In this document: piece by piece, positions 7,765-13,879 of the stretch | Layout: each line of letters opens with the position of its first letter | Position numbering within the stretch: position 1 is the first letter of the stretch | From: an uncultured Mycoplasmatota bacterium | GTDB taxonomy: Bacteria > Bacillota_I > Bacilli_A > RF39 > UBA660 | DNA: 33,758 nucleotides | Direction: 5' to 3' | Assembly (NCBI GenBank): GCA_900556025.1 | Contig: USNG01000017.1 | Location: forward strand, 1-33,758 | Made by a program: the position numbers and the translations under genes | The notes under the pieces: generated by a model | Databases searched by the model: none | Told to the model about the DNA's origin: nothing | Seen by the model: the letters and a program-made list of their open reading frames with translations, nothing else

Positions 7765-8017
7765 ACCATATTTAAATTTGTTATGTGCTATATGTAATAG
7801 TGATTCAGACGAGACGAAAAGAAAAAGTGTAATAGCAGTTTATGATGTGTTAGACAATGAAAAATTGATAGCTATATTTTCAAGTTCAAAGAACTGTGCT
7901 AAATTTTTCTATTCTAACACAAAGACAATTGATTCTTATATCTCAAAAGGAAAAATAAGAACTAAAAGATACAAAATAGAAAGGATTTATTTTATAGATG
8001 AAAATACTATCAAATAA
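7745..8017 (+). CDS. small protein with NUMOD/HTH-like module
   Basis: I chose ATG 7745 (90 residues, MSKKIYEPYL). GTG 7718 and ATG 7724 are also in frame, but none of the three has a strong site. The segment VYDVLDNEKLIAIFSSSKNC with AKFFYSNTKTIDSYISKG and RYKIERI has the layout of NUMOD-type modules: a strand, a small helix-turn-helix, and a last K-x-x-I strand, which in homing nucleases bind DNA. No nuclease domain is attached. The match is weak and the role is unknown. Confidence 0.5.
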   Translation: MSKKIYEPYLNLLCAICNSDSDETKRKSVIAVYDVLDNEKLIAIFSSSKNCAKFFYSNTKTIDSYISKGKIRTKRYKIERIYFIDENTIK

Positions 8018-8231
8018 ACAATATTCTGATTTAACAAATGAAATAAAGTGCTTACAAAATACTTACGATCAAGATGTAGAAGTATTAATGTTCGAAAATA
8101 AGGACTATGAATTAAAAATAGACTCAATACATAGTAAGTTAGTTGACATAGTCCTAACTTCTGACATTAAAAAAGAAACGATTATTACAAAACTCAAAGA
8201 AATAATTAGGTTTATTGAGAGAGGAAAATAA
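7998..8231 (+). CDS. hypothetical helical protein
   Basis: The 77-residue ORF overlaps the previous gene by 20 bases and begins MKILSNKQYS. It is rich in Asp, Glu, Lys and Ile and is predicted helical throughout. No motif is recognised. The ORF is placed as a gene because it continues the tightly packed operon. Confidence 0.45.
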   Translation: MKILSNKQYSDLTNEIKCLQNTYDQDVEVLMFENKDYELKIDSIHSKLVDIVLTSDIKKETIITKLKEIIRFIERGK

Positions 8232-8233
8232 TT

Positions 8234-8464
8234 ATGGAATTAAATAAAATAAGAAAAATGAGTGATAAAGATTTAATGAGATTTTTAAATAATGTATCAC
8301 AAAGGAATGCACAAGTTTGTTGCAAGTGTGGAAATATAACATTCAAAGAAAACAGAATAGCAATTTATACATACAAAGGTTGTGAAAATAAAAAATTATG
8401 TACATTATGTAAAGATTGTTATGTTAGTTTACTAGACTATTTAGAAATAGCGGATAACGATTAG
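8234..8464 (+). CDS. small zinc-ribbon-like protein
   Basis: The protein has 76 residues. Cysteine pairs C-C-K-C-G and C-T-L-C-K-D-C, about 30 residues apart, suggest one zinc site in the second half, after a short helical N-terminus. Similar proteins in phages may bind nucleic acid or host proteins, but no family is certain. It starts 2 bases after the preceding stop. It is one of three small zinc-ribbon-like proteins in this stretch. Confidence 0.55.
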   Translation: MELNKIRKMSDKDLMRFLNNVSQRNAQVCCKCGNITFKENRIAIYTYKGCENKKLCTLCKDCYVSLLDYLEIADND

Positions 8465-8488
8465 TAAGGAAAGTAAAGAGACGTTAAA

Positions 8489-8749
8489 ATGAAAGAATTA
8501 TATGTTAATAAAAATAAATATATTAGGTTAAGAATTGCAAAGGTTGGTTGTACTTATAGAGCTGATATATCTATAAATAAATATGCTTATGATAAAAATG
8601 AAGAAAGATATTATGAAATAAATTTTGATGTATTTAGTCCTTATGATTATTCTTCTGAAGAAGAAACTTTTGAAAAAGCAAAAGAATGGTTATATGAAGA
8701 ATTAAAACGATTACAAGATAATGTGAATTTAAAAGAGGTGTCAAAATGA
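8489..8749 (+). CDS. hypothetical phage protein
   Basis: The protein has 86 residues and mixed strand and helix character: an N-terminal beta hairpin (KNKYIRLRIAKVGCTYRADI) then a C-terminal helix (EEETFEKAKEWLYEELKRLQ). It ends with the short tail NLKEVSK, whose codons coincide with a ribosome binding site (AAAGAGGTG) for the next small gene. No known family. Confidence 0.5.
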   Translation: MKELYVNKNKYIRLRIAKVGCTYRADISINKYAYDKNEERYYEINFDVFSPYDYSSEEETFEKAKEWLYEELKRLQDNVNLKEVSK

Positions 8750-8901
8750 AAATATATTTACTTATATATAAGAATAGTTATCCAAACTACAGCATTCAAA
8801 AAGTAGAAGATTATTGGGATTTGATATATGAATACGAACCAATTTCTATAATTGAAATAACTAAAGATATGTTAAAAGAACTAAAAGAGGTGTCAGAATG
8901 A
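8746..8901 (+). CDS. short ORF, 51 residues
   Basis: A 51-residue frame runs from ATG 8746, which overlaps the previous stop (ATGA), to TGA 8899-8901, which overlaps the next start in the same way. Both junctions share the motif AAAGAGGTGTCA before the ATG. The product has a hydrophobic start (MKIYLLIYKNSYPNY) and an acidic remainder, and is probably soluble. Coupling on both sides makes it likely to be translated despite its size. Confidence 0.6.
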   Translation: MKIYLLIYKNSYPNYSIQKVEDYWDLIYEYEPISIIEITKDMLKELKEVSE

Positions 8902-9278
8902 ATAAAAAAGATTTATACCCTTTAATAGGTAAATATTTAAATGGCTACAAGATAGTTAAGATAGAAGAAGACCCATTTGTTAAAGGACAAATAAATTTAT
9001 GGACTGATGAATGGATAACAAAATATTTTGGAGACAAAAGTATAGTTAAATTTTTTGTAAGACCAGAGAGCAATTCATCTAAGATATATAAAGAATCTGC
9101 ATTGAAAGAAATTGAAAATTTACAACAAGAAAATAAACAACTAAAAAGCATATTAACTAAATTAGAAGAATGGTTAAAAGAAACAAGAATAAATAGTGCA
9201 TTTATAGATGAACAAACAATAATGGAAGTGCAACTTAAAATACAAGAATTAGAACAAGGAAGTGATAGTAATGATTAA
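8898..9278 (+). CDS. coiled-coil accessory protein
   Basis: The 126-residue protein has an N-terminal part of about 60 residues with mixed structure (LIGKYLNGYKIVKIEEDPFV) and a coiled coil at about residues 60-120 (KEIENLQQENKQLKSILTKL). It belongs to the same loose group as the proteins at 10760-11194 and 11378-11782, sharing Q-E-N-x-x-L-K. Its function is unknown. It is coupled to the upstream ORF by ATGA. Confidence 0.5.
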   Translation: MNKKDLYPLIGKYLNGYKIVKIEEDPFVKGQINLWTDEWITKYFGDKSIVKFFVRPESNSSKIYKESALKEIENLQQENKQLKSILTKLEEWLKETRINSAFIDEQTIMEVQLKIQELEQGSDSND

Positions 9279-9561
9279 ATTTTATTTAAGCACAGTATTA
9301 ATATATTTTGTTATTTACATAGCTAGTGGAATACTAACAAGAAAACAATTTATAAAAGCTAGAGATAAATTAAGAAAGGCAACAAATAACAATTCTAAAA
9401 TTTATGGATATGCAAGAACAACTATAGATTATCTATTATTATCCTTTGTACCTGTAATTAGATTATTTGGATTAATAGCGAAATACTATTTTATAGCCAA
9501 TACAGATGAATTTATAAAAAGAATAAAAGAAAAAGAGAGGAATAGTAATGTTAAAGATTAA
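9271..9561 (+). CDS. membrane protein of unknown function
   Basis: The protein has 96 residues from ATG 9271, preceded by AAGGAAGTG; GTG 9262 is an alternative. Residues 2-20 form a hydrophobic segment (FYLSTVLIYFVIYIASGIL). A second hydrophobic stretch lies at about 51-74 (TTIDYLLLSFVPVIRLFGLI). The topology suggests two membrane passes with a basic linker. It is the only clear membrane protein in the 7.3-12.8 kb stretch. No family is known to me. Confidence 0.55.
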   Translation: MIKFYLSTVLIYFVIYIASGILTRKQFIKARDKLRKATNNNSKIYGYARTTIDYLLLSFVPVIRLFGLIAKYYFIANTDEFIKRIKEKERNSNVKD

Positions 9562-9829
9562 AGATAACGTAGATTTGAAAGAGTTGGAAAAATTTGGATT
9601 TATAAATAAAAATCAATATTACATGATAAAAGAATTTACCACAGATTTTAACGAAAGTGGGAATAAAAATGCTTTATTAGTTTATTTTTCAAATAGAGGT
9701 ATTTCTTTAGATATTATGAATAATGATTATACATACCATGTATTTGATGATGAATTAGGAGGAATTGAAGATACAATCTATGACTTAATAAAAGCCAATT
9801 TAGTAGAGAAAGTAGAGAGTGATGAGTAA
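9548..9829 (+). CDS. hypothetical acidic protein
   Basis: The 93-residue acidic ORF overlaps the previous gene by 14 bases and has AAAGAGAGG upstream. It has strand-rich parts (NKNALLVYFSNRGISLDIMN) and an acidic tail VEKVESDE. It ends next to GTGATGAGTAAATGA, a junction sequence that recurs in this stretch. The function is unknown. Confidence 0.5.
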   Translation: MLKIKDNVDLKELEKFGFINKNQYYMIKEFTTDFNESGNKNALLVYFSNRGISLDIMNNDYTYHVFDDELGGIEDTIYDLIKANLVEKVESDE

Positions 9830-10039
9830 ATGAATAAGTATAGAGTAAGACTGAAAGTACAAATTAATTTTATTAAAGATATTGAAATCGAAGCAACTGA
9901 TAAGGATATTGCTTATAGAATTTCACAAGACAAAGCGGGTGATATGCTAGTTAATTGTATAAAAGCAGTAAAAGAGAAAGATAAAAATATATTAAATAAT
10001 ATGAGTTATTATGACACTACTAAACCAAAAGAGGTGTAA
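9830..10039 (+). CDS. hypothetical small protein
   Basis: The 69-residue protein starts directly after the previous stop. It has an N-terminal strand with alternating basic residues (MNKYRVRLKVQINFIKDIEI) then a helix. It ends KPKEV at the AAAGAGGTG junction motif. The function is unknown. Confidence 0.5.
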   Translation: MNKYRVRLKVQINFIKDIEIEATDKDIAYRISQDKAGDMLVNCIKAVKEKDKNILNNMSYYDTTKPKEV

Positions 10040-10043
10040 AAAA

Positions 10044-10113
10044 ATGAGTAATACTAATGACTAGTCAAGATTTAAAAGATTTAATTGATCATGTCATGAA
10101 ATACAATTCTTAG
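10044..10113 (+). pseudogene. possible remnant of a small gene
   Basis: After the AAAGAGGTG junction, ATG 10044 opens only six codons (MSNTND, TAG), and an overlapping ATG 10057 opens 18 codons (MTSQDLKDLIDHVMKYNS, TAG). The placement and a possible ribosome binding site resemble an intact cassette start, so this may be a gene cut short by the reverse-strand insertion next to it. It could also be two unrelated mini-ORFs. Confidence 0.25.
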
Positions 10114-10136
10114 AAGGAATGTTCAGTTTTAAGACT

Positions 10137-10164
10137 AAATAAAAAAATCGAAATAATATCGATT
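10137..10164 (-). terminator. intrinsic terminator for the reverse-strand gene 10166-10432
   Basis: AATCGA (10146-10151) and TCGATT (10159-10164) form a 6-bp stem with a 7-base loop. On the reverse strand it is followed by a run of T (TTTTTTATTT). It begins right after the stop codon of the gene ending at 10166. Confidence 0.6.
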
Positions 10165-10165
10165 C

Positions 10166-10432
10166 TTATTTTTCAGAATTAACAAATTTTTTTAAATTCT
10201 TTATAAATTCTGCTAGATCTTTTTCATAATTTTCCTTATCGACAAAATACAAAATATCTTCATTTTTTAATAAAAGATTTTGTGAATTATTAAGTCCGAT
10301 TAATAAGCCAGTGTAAAAATATGGATTCTCAATAATATAATCTGAACAATGTAGGAAATTTCTAGAATTTTCACCATAATGATTAGTTATTAAATGCTCA
10401 ATTGTTATTGAATCGTCTTTTTTCATTTTCAT
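10166..10432 (-). CDS. reverse-strand moron candidate, unknown function
   Basis: The 88-residue protein starts at 10432 with a strong site (AAAGGAGG on the reverse strand) about five bases upstream. It contains a hydrophobic middle (YFYTGLLIGLNNSQNLLL) that is too polar for a sure membrane segment, and a Lys and Glu C-terminal helix. It is the only reverse gene among the early cassettes and has both its own promoter (10450-10478) and its own terminator (10137-10164). I do not recognise the family. The independent unit suggests expression in the lysogen, as for exclusion or defence morons. Confidence 0.7.
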   Translation of the reverse strand: MKMKKDDSITIEHLITNHYGENSRNFLHCSDYIIENPYFYTGLLIGLNNSQNLLLKNEDILYFVDKENYEKDLAEFIKNLKKFVNSEK

Positions 10433-10449
10433 ATTTCCTCCTTTGGTAA

Positions 10450-10478
10450 ATTATATCATATCGACAATAATGTAGCAA
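10450..10478 (-). promoter_or_regulatory. near-consensus promoter of the 10166-10432 gene
   Basis: On the reverse strand, TTGCTA (10473-10478) and a perfect TATAAT (10450-10455) are separated by 17 bases. This is one of the best sigma-A-type promoters in the window. Transcription would begin about 12 bases before the start codon region and drive only the reverse gene. Confidence 0.75.
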
Positions 10479-10523
10479 ACTTGTTAGTTAATAGAATTGA
10501 AATCTAGAAAGGGATGAGTAAAA

Positions 10524-10763
10524 ATGATAATCGAAAATTTTGATTATAGTATGTATGGCACATGGAATGGAAAACCAATGTTGCCAAGTTATAATAGAGA
10601 AGAACGAAGAAAATATATAAAGGAACATAAGCATGATAAAGATGCAACTAATTGCATTTATTGTAATGCTAAAACAATGACAATAACTGATGATAATGGA
10701 AATTTTGTATGCGAACTATGTGGAAGATTTAAAGCAAAGAAAGTAAAAGTGATGAGTAAATGA
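10524..10763 (+). CDS. zinc-ribbon protein
   Basis: The protein has 79 residues with AAAGGGATG upstream. C-x2-C at NCIYCNAKT and C-x2-C at VCELCGRF are about 20 residues apart, the pattern of a zinc ribbon. The N-terminal half is polar with a basic end (NREERRKYIKEHKHD). It may bind nucleic acid. The stop overlaps the next start through GTGATGAGTAAATGA. Confidence 0.6.
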   Translation: MIIENFDYSMYGTWNGKPMLPSYNREERRKYIKEHKHDKDATNCIYCNAKTMTITDDNGNFVCELCGRFKAKKVKVMSK

Positions 10764-11194
10764 CTAGAGAATTATTCGAAGAATATGATTTAACTATTGC
10801 TGAATTAAATAAAGAAAATCAAGAATTAAAGAAACAACTTGAAAATAAATATGAAAAAGTTGGTACTTTAACTAGTGAATTATTATATGAAGAAAATACA
10901 AAATTAATTAAAGAAAATCAGGACTTAAAGAAACAACTTGAGCAATATAAAGGCTCACATTATTGCAGTCTTATAGATATTTGTAAAAGTACAAAAATTG
11001 CTAATTATAATCAACAAAAGGAGTTTATAGATTATTTAGAAAATGAAATAAATAAATTAAAAGAACAAATTAAAAATTATGATATATTGCACGAAGTAGG
11101 AAGTGATATTAATTTTTTAATACTTAAAAAGCAATTCTATTTAGAAATATTACAAAAATATAAAGAAATAATAGGATATAGTGAAGATGAGTAG
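10760..11194 (+). CDS. coiled-coil protein, cassette paralogue A
   Basis: The 144-residue protein is helical through most of its length, with repeated N-K-E-N-Q-E-L-K-K-Q-L-E blocks (residues 18-65). After a variable middle it contains QQKEFIDYLENEI and ends ILQKYKEIIG. The last two segments are nearly identical in the protein at 11378-11782 (QQKEFIKYLEDEI and ILQKYKELIG), so the two are paralogues with different middles. It is a phage protein type whose function is not known to me. Confidence 0.6.
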   Translation: MTRELFEEYDLTIAELNKENQELKKQLENKYEKVGTLTSELLYEENTKLIKENQDLKKQLEQYKGSHYCSLIDICKSTKIANYNQQKEFIDYLENEINKLKEQIKNYDILHEVGSDINFLILKKQFYLEILQKYKEIIGYSEDE

Positions 11195-11378
11195 AACAAA
11201 AAAAGATAGAAAAGATCATAAAAGATATAGAGTAATTAAAAATGCTTTAATTAAAAAGATTTTAGAATGTTATAGTGATGAAATAGTCGGTAGAAAAAAA
11301 GATAGAGCATTAAGTAGGAAAATGAGAAGTAGATTAAAAAGATTAAGCAATAAAGAAATAATAGGAGATGATAAATAG
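11187..11378 (+). CDS. small very basic protein
   Basis: The 63-residue protein from ATG 11187 (MSRTKKDRKDHKRYRVIKNA) has many Lys and Arg residues and probably binds nucleic acid without a defined motif. GTG 11181 is an alternative start. The gene overlaps its upstream neighbour by 8 bases and ends 1 base into the GTG of the next. Confidence 0.5.
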   Translation: MSRTKKDRKDHKRYRVIKNALIKKILECYSDEIVGRKKDRALSRKMRSRLKRLSNKEIIGDDK

Positions 11379-11782
11379 TGAAATTAGAAGATTATAGCAA
11401 ATATTATATACAAGGATCGGATCATTACTTAATACCTAAAGATGATTTGGCTGAACTGGTTGAAGAAAATCAAAAATTAAAGCAACAACTTGATAAATAT
11501 GAGAACGAGCCTTTAACTAACAAAATAAGTAGAATTGATAGCGTTGTTTCTAATATATATTTACAAAATAAAACTCAACAAAAAGAATTTATAAAATATT
11601 TAGAAGATGAAATAGAACAAAACACTCCAAGTTTAAGATGGAAACATTATAACGAAGATGGTTTTAATGATTATGATGTAGAAAATCCTAGCAGTATTGA
11701 AGTTCAACCAACCTATAAAGTTTTAAATGAAATTTTACAAAAATATAAAGAATTGATAGGGGTGTTAGATGGAAATAATTAA
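11378..11782 (+). CDS. coiled-coil protein, cassette paralogue B
   Basis: The 134-residue protein starts with GTG 11378, preceded by AGGAGATGA. The N-terminus (YYIQGSDHYLIPKDDLAEL) is specific, followed by the coiled coil VEENQKLKQQLDKYENEP. It shares QQKEFIKYLEDEI and ILQKYKELIG with the protein at 10760-11194. The repeated presence suggests duplication and divergence, or cassette exchange. Confidence 0.6.
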   Translation: MKLEDYSKYYIQGSDHYLIPKDDLAELVEENQKLKQQLDKYENEPLTNKISRIDSVVSNIYLQNKTQQKEFIKYLEDEIEQNTPSLRWKHYNEDGFNDYDVENPSSIEVQPTYKVLNEILQKYKELIGVLDGNN

Positions 11783-11978
11783 AAAAGGTACAAAAATACC
11801 ACCAGATAAATTTACTTATATTAAAAAATGTGAAGTTTGTGGGTGCAAATTTACTTATACATTAAACGATATAGATTGTGCTATTATTCCAGACTATTAT
11901 CGATTTCTAAATTGCCCCCAATGTGAATATCGTGTGTCTGTTCCAACGATAAAAAGAAAATACAAAGGAGTGAAATGA
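11769..11978 (+). CDS. small zinc-ribbon protein
   Basis: The 69-residue protein has C-x2-C at KKCEVCGCKF and C-P-Q-C at LNCPQCEYRV, about 25 residues apart, which suggests one zinc ribbon. It overlaps the preceding gene by 14 bases. It is the third such protein in this stretch. The function is unknown. Confidence 0.6.
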   Translation: MEIIKKGTKIPPDKFTYIKKCEVCGCKFTYTLNDIDCAIIPDYYRFLNCPQCEYRVSVPTIKRKYKGVK

Positions 11979-12175
11979 GAAGTTTATATGATATCAGGAG
12001 GGAATTGGCAAAGTATAAGCAAAATTTAAGAGAAATAAACAAACTAATAGCAGTATCTGACAGAAAGACTGATTTGTTTAAAGATAAACTTAAAATTAAG
12101 TGTAAGATTGAAAAACTAGAAGAAGAATTGGAAAGGAAAAATTATGATAAAGAAAGAAATATATCCAAAAACTAA
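11975..12175 (+). CDS. short coiled-coil protein
   Basis: The 66-residue basic helical protein starts in the preceding stop (ATGA), with AAGGAG just upstream. It has a heptad-like Leu, Ile and Lys pattern throughout, and overlaps the next gene by 32 bases. No known family. Confidence 0.5.
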   Translation: MRSLYDIRRELAKYKQNLREINKLIAVSDRKTDLFKDKLKIKCKIEKLEEELERKNYDKERNISKN

Positions 12176-12767
12176 AAGAGTTAATTGTTCAGGGGATAAG
12201 GTATATGTAACTGAAAAACTAGATGGAAGTAATTTAGTATTATTTAAGAAAAATGATGAGTTGTATTTTGCTCAAAGAAAAACAATTATTAATATCAATG
12301 AGTTAGAAGAAGTAAAAGATAAATTATATAAAGGATTATATCAGTGGTTGTTAGATAATAAAGATTGTTTACAAGAACAATTAATTAATAATTCAGCAAT
12401 ATGTGGTGAATGGCTTGGAATGGGTAAATTAAAGTATGATGTAGGTGAGTTCGATAAAAAATGGTATATGTTTGCTAAAGCAAATATAGATGATGAATAT
12501 AACTTATATAATCTAATCTATGATCATGAACTATTTAAATATCCATTTTTAAATCAAGAGATACCAAAATTTATAGGTAAAGTTCCAGAAGTTATAGTGC
12601 TTAATATTCTACCTACAAAAGAACATTTGGATAGTATTTATGAAAAGTATACTAGCAAAGTTAAAAGAGATGTTGAAGGATTTGTAATAAATTATAAGAA
12701 TATTATTTCAAAATATGTCAGAATGAAGAATGGTAAACTCGAAGAACATTTTGATAGAGGTGAGTAA
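12144..12767 (+). CDS. RNA-ligase-like nucleotidyltransferase
   Basis: The 207-residue protein carries the nucleotidyltransferase motifs of ATP-dependent RNA ligases: motif I EKLDGSN with Lys25 as the likely adenylated nucleophile, a motif III region CGEWLGMGKL, then YMFAKA, motif IV EGFVI at 178-182, and motif V KYVRMK at 190-195. It is shorter than T4 Rnl2 (334 residues) and appears to be the catalytic domain only. It may repair tRNA or other RNA cut by host defences, as phage RNA ligases do. DNA ligation is less likely because no OB-fold domain is present. Confidence 0.78.
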   Translation: MIKKEIYPKTKRVNCSGDKVYVTEKLDGSNLVLFKKNDELYFAQRKTIININELEEVKDKLYKGLYQWLLDNKDCLQEQLINNSAICGEWLGMGKLKYDVGEFDKKWYMFAKANIDDEYNLYNLIYDHELFKYPFLNQEIPKFIGKVPEVIVLNILPTKEHLDSIYEKYTSKVKRDVEGFVINYKNIISKYVRMKNGKLEEHFDRGE

Positions 12768-13165
12768 TGAATATATTGAAAGCCAAAAATGAAATTGATA
12801 AATTACAAGACACTTTAGAGCTATACTTGCAAAAAAAGAAAATCAACTTTATAAAGACTCAGCCTGGAAGCCCAATCATGCACGATATAATTACAGGAAA
12901 AAATGATGGAAAAACAATATTTGATAAGTTTGCACACTATGTCATAAAAGACGAAGAATTAGACGCTGAGATATACGCATTGCAAGAAAGTATTAATGCT
13001 TATGAAAACTATATCATTAAAGAAATGAAAAGAATTGCTAACTATGGTGGCAGTGAATTAGTAAGATATTATAGAGATGTAGAAAAGAAAAAATGGGATG
13101 AGATATCAAGATTAACTCATTATAGTTCTAGGCAATGCCACAGATTATATGAAAAAGATTTATAA
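12767..13165 (+). CDS. ArpU/RinA/DUF1492-type late transcription regulator
   Basis: The 132-residue protein has a long helical N-terminus (KAKNEIDKLQDTLELYLQKK) and ends with WDEISRLTHYSSRQCHRLYE, a sigma-region-4-like helix-turn-helix typical of the ArpU, RinA and DUF1492 families. These proteins switch on late genes in Bacillota phages. It lies last in the early block, before the phased repeats and promoter at 13166-13239, exactly where such regulators are found. It probably binds these repeats. Whether it activates RNA polymerase or also acts in antitermination is not known. Confidence 0.72.
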   Translation: MNILKAKNEIDKLQDTLELYLQKKKINFIKTQPGSPIMHDIITGKNDGKTIFDKFAHYVIKDEELDAEIYALQESINAYENYIIKEMKRIANYGGSELVRYYRDVEKKKWDEISRLTHYSSRQCHRLYEKDL

Positions 13166-13222
13166 TGTCACAAAATGTCACACTTTTTTAAACAAAAAAA
13201 TAAAGATGTCACAAAATGTCAC
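13166..13222 (+). promoter_or_regulatory. four phased TGTCAC repeats, likely activator sites
   Basis: TGTCAC occurs at 13166-13171, 13176-13181, 13207-13212 and 13217-13222, in the same orientation. Start-to-start distances are 10, 31 and 10 bases, or one, three and one helical turns, so all copies face the same side of the DNA. Each pair reads TGTCACAAAATGTCAC. The array begins just after the stop of the late-regulator gene and ends 11 bases before the -10 box. Confidence 0.65.
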
Positions 13223-13230
13223 GAAATTTT

Positions 13231-13245
13231 TGCTATAATGGTATC
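13231..13245 (+). promoter_or_regulatory. late promoter, extended -10 TGCTATAAT without a -35 box
   Basis: TGC precedes a perfect TATAAT (13234-13239), an extended -10. The usual -35 position (13211-13216) reads ACAAAA and lies inside the last TGTCAC pair, so an activator probably replaces the -35 contact. Transcription should start near 13246. Confidence 0.65.
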
Positions 13246-13269
13246 ATGGAATTATTATACGTGAGGTAA
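13246..13269 (+). CDS. possible leaderless 7-codon leader peptide
   Basis: ATG 13246 lies 6 bases after the -10 box, at the predicted transcription start, and opens MELLYVR then TAA. No ribosome binding site can exist upstream. The same spacing is found at the other extended -10 in the window (32796-32810). The mini-ORF is speculative. Confidence 0.25.
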   Translation: MELLYVR

Positions 13270-13305
13270 TATTAATTCTTAAATTTTAGATCTATGTCTA
13301 AATTG

Positions 13306-13335
13306 AAAAAGAATCTTCGATGAGATTCTTTTTTT
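13306..13335 (+). terminator. strong intrinsic terminator in the late leader
   Basis: AAAAAGAATCT (13306-13316) pairs perfectly with AGATTCTTTTT (13323-13333) over an 11-bp stem with a 6-base loop, and T residues continue to 13335. It lies about 60 bases downstream of the late promoter and just before the HNH gene. Confidence 0.85.
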
Positions 13336-13348
13336 GTTGGAGCAAATT

Positions 13349-13675
13349 ATGGGTGATAAATTGAGAAGACTAAAAGAAGAAATGATTTTAGTTTATGGTT
13401 TAAAATGTTGGATGAATGAATTATGGGTTCCCAGCAAGAAAGACATTTTGACCTTTCATCACATTTTAGAAAGAAGAAATGGTGGAAGAGATTTATGGGA
13501 AAATGGAGCATTATTAGGACTATCATCACATCAATATCTTAATTATTTAGATTATTATTATCCTAAAATTTATAAGGAATTAAATGGCCTATTTTGTGAT
13601 CTAAATAAAACATATAAACCACCAACAAAAGAGTATTATGATGAAATAAATTTAATTTTAAGAAAAAGATTATAA
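13349..13675 (+). CDS. HNH endonuclease-like protein
   Basis: The 108-residue protein from ATG 13349 has GGAG at 13339-13342; TTG 13334 would start inside the terminator. The motif LTFHHILERRNGGRDLWENGA then LGLSSHQYLNYL gives H-H, the Asn and the last His of the HNH fold. The usual Cys knuckles are replaced by a lone C-W, so the zinc site is incomplete. HNH proteins beside terminases aid packaging in many phages. The role here is probable, not proved. Confidence 0.7.
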   Translation: MGDKLRRLKEEMILVYGLKCWMNELWVPSKKDILTFHHILERRNGGRDLWENGALLGLSSHQYLNYLDYYYPKIYKELNGLFCDLNKTYKPPTKEYYDEINLILRKRL

Positions 13676-13677
13676 AA

Positions 13678-13855
13678 ATGTTACATATAAGTAGCATAGA
13701 GTAGATATAATCATTTGAGCATAGGGAGAGTATGCAGTAGTGAATAGTTTTCTATATGAAGTTCGATATAGAAATAAACTACACTAAAGATGCGTGGTGC
13801 AAGTCCACGAGAACAGGTGAGCAACTGGGGATATATCTATTCTATGGTGCCTATA
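13678..13855 (+). repeat. structured unit A of the large RNA
   Basis: An entry hairpin (ATGTTAC 13678-13684 with GTAGCAT 13691-13697) precedes a 14-bp closing stem (13696-13709 with 13832-13845). Bases GGT (13846-13848) bulge out, and GC 13694-13695 pairs with GC 13849-13850 beyond them. Inside are GCATA/TATGC (13719-13735), a 9-bp hairpin inside GTAGT/ACTAC (13737-13782), and CGTGG/CCACG with loop TGCAAGT (13793-13809), a tRNA-like T-loop. The exit sequence is TATGGTGCCTATA. Confidence 0.55.
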
Positions 13856-13879
13856 TGACACCCTAATTCTTTCAAATAA

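Noticed and set aside
13706..13711. TATAAT inside unit A as a promoter
   Set aside because: It is part of the closing stem of the RNA, has no -35 at a normal distance, and the other units keep the stem but not this box.
13797..13830. Resemblance to the cobalamin riboswitch core (GGTGCAAGTCC followed by GCAACTG)
   Set aside because: The surrounding conserved boxes and paired arms of that riboswitch are not in place, and the following genes are phage packaging genes. The likeness is explained by a shared T-loop motif.
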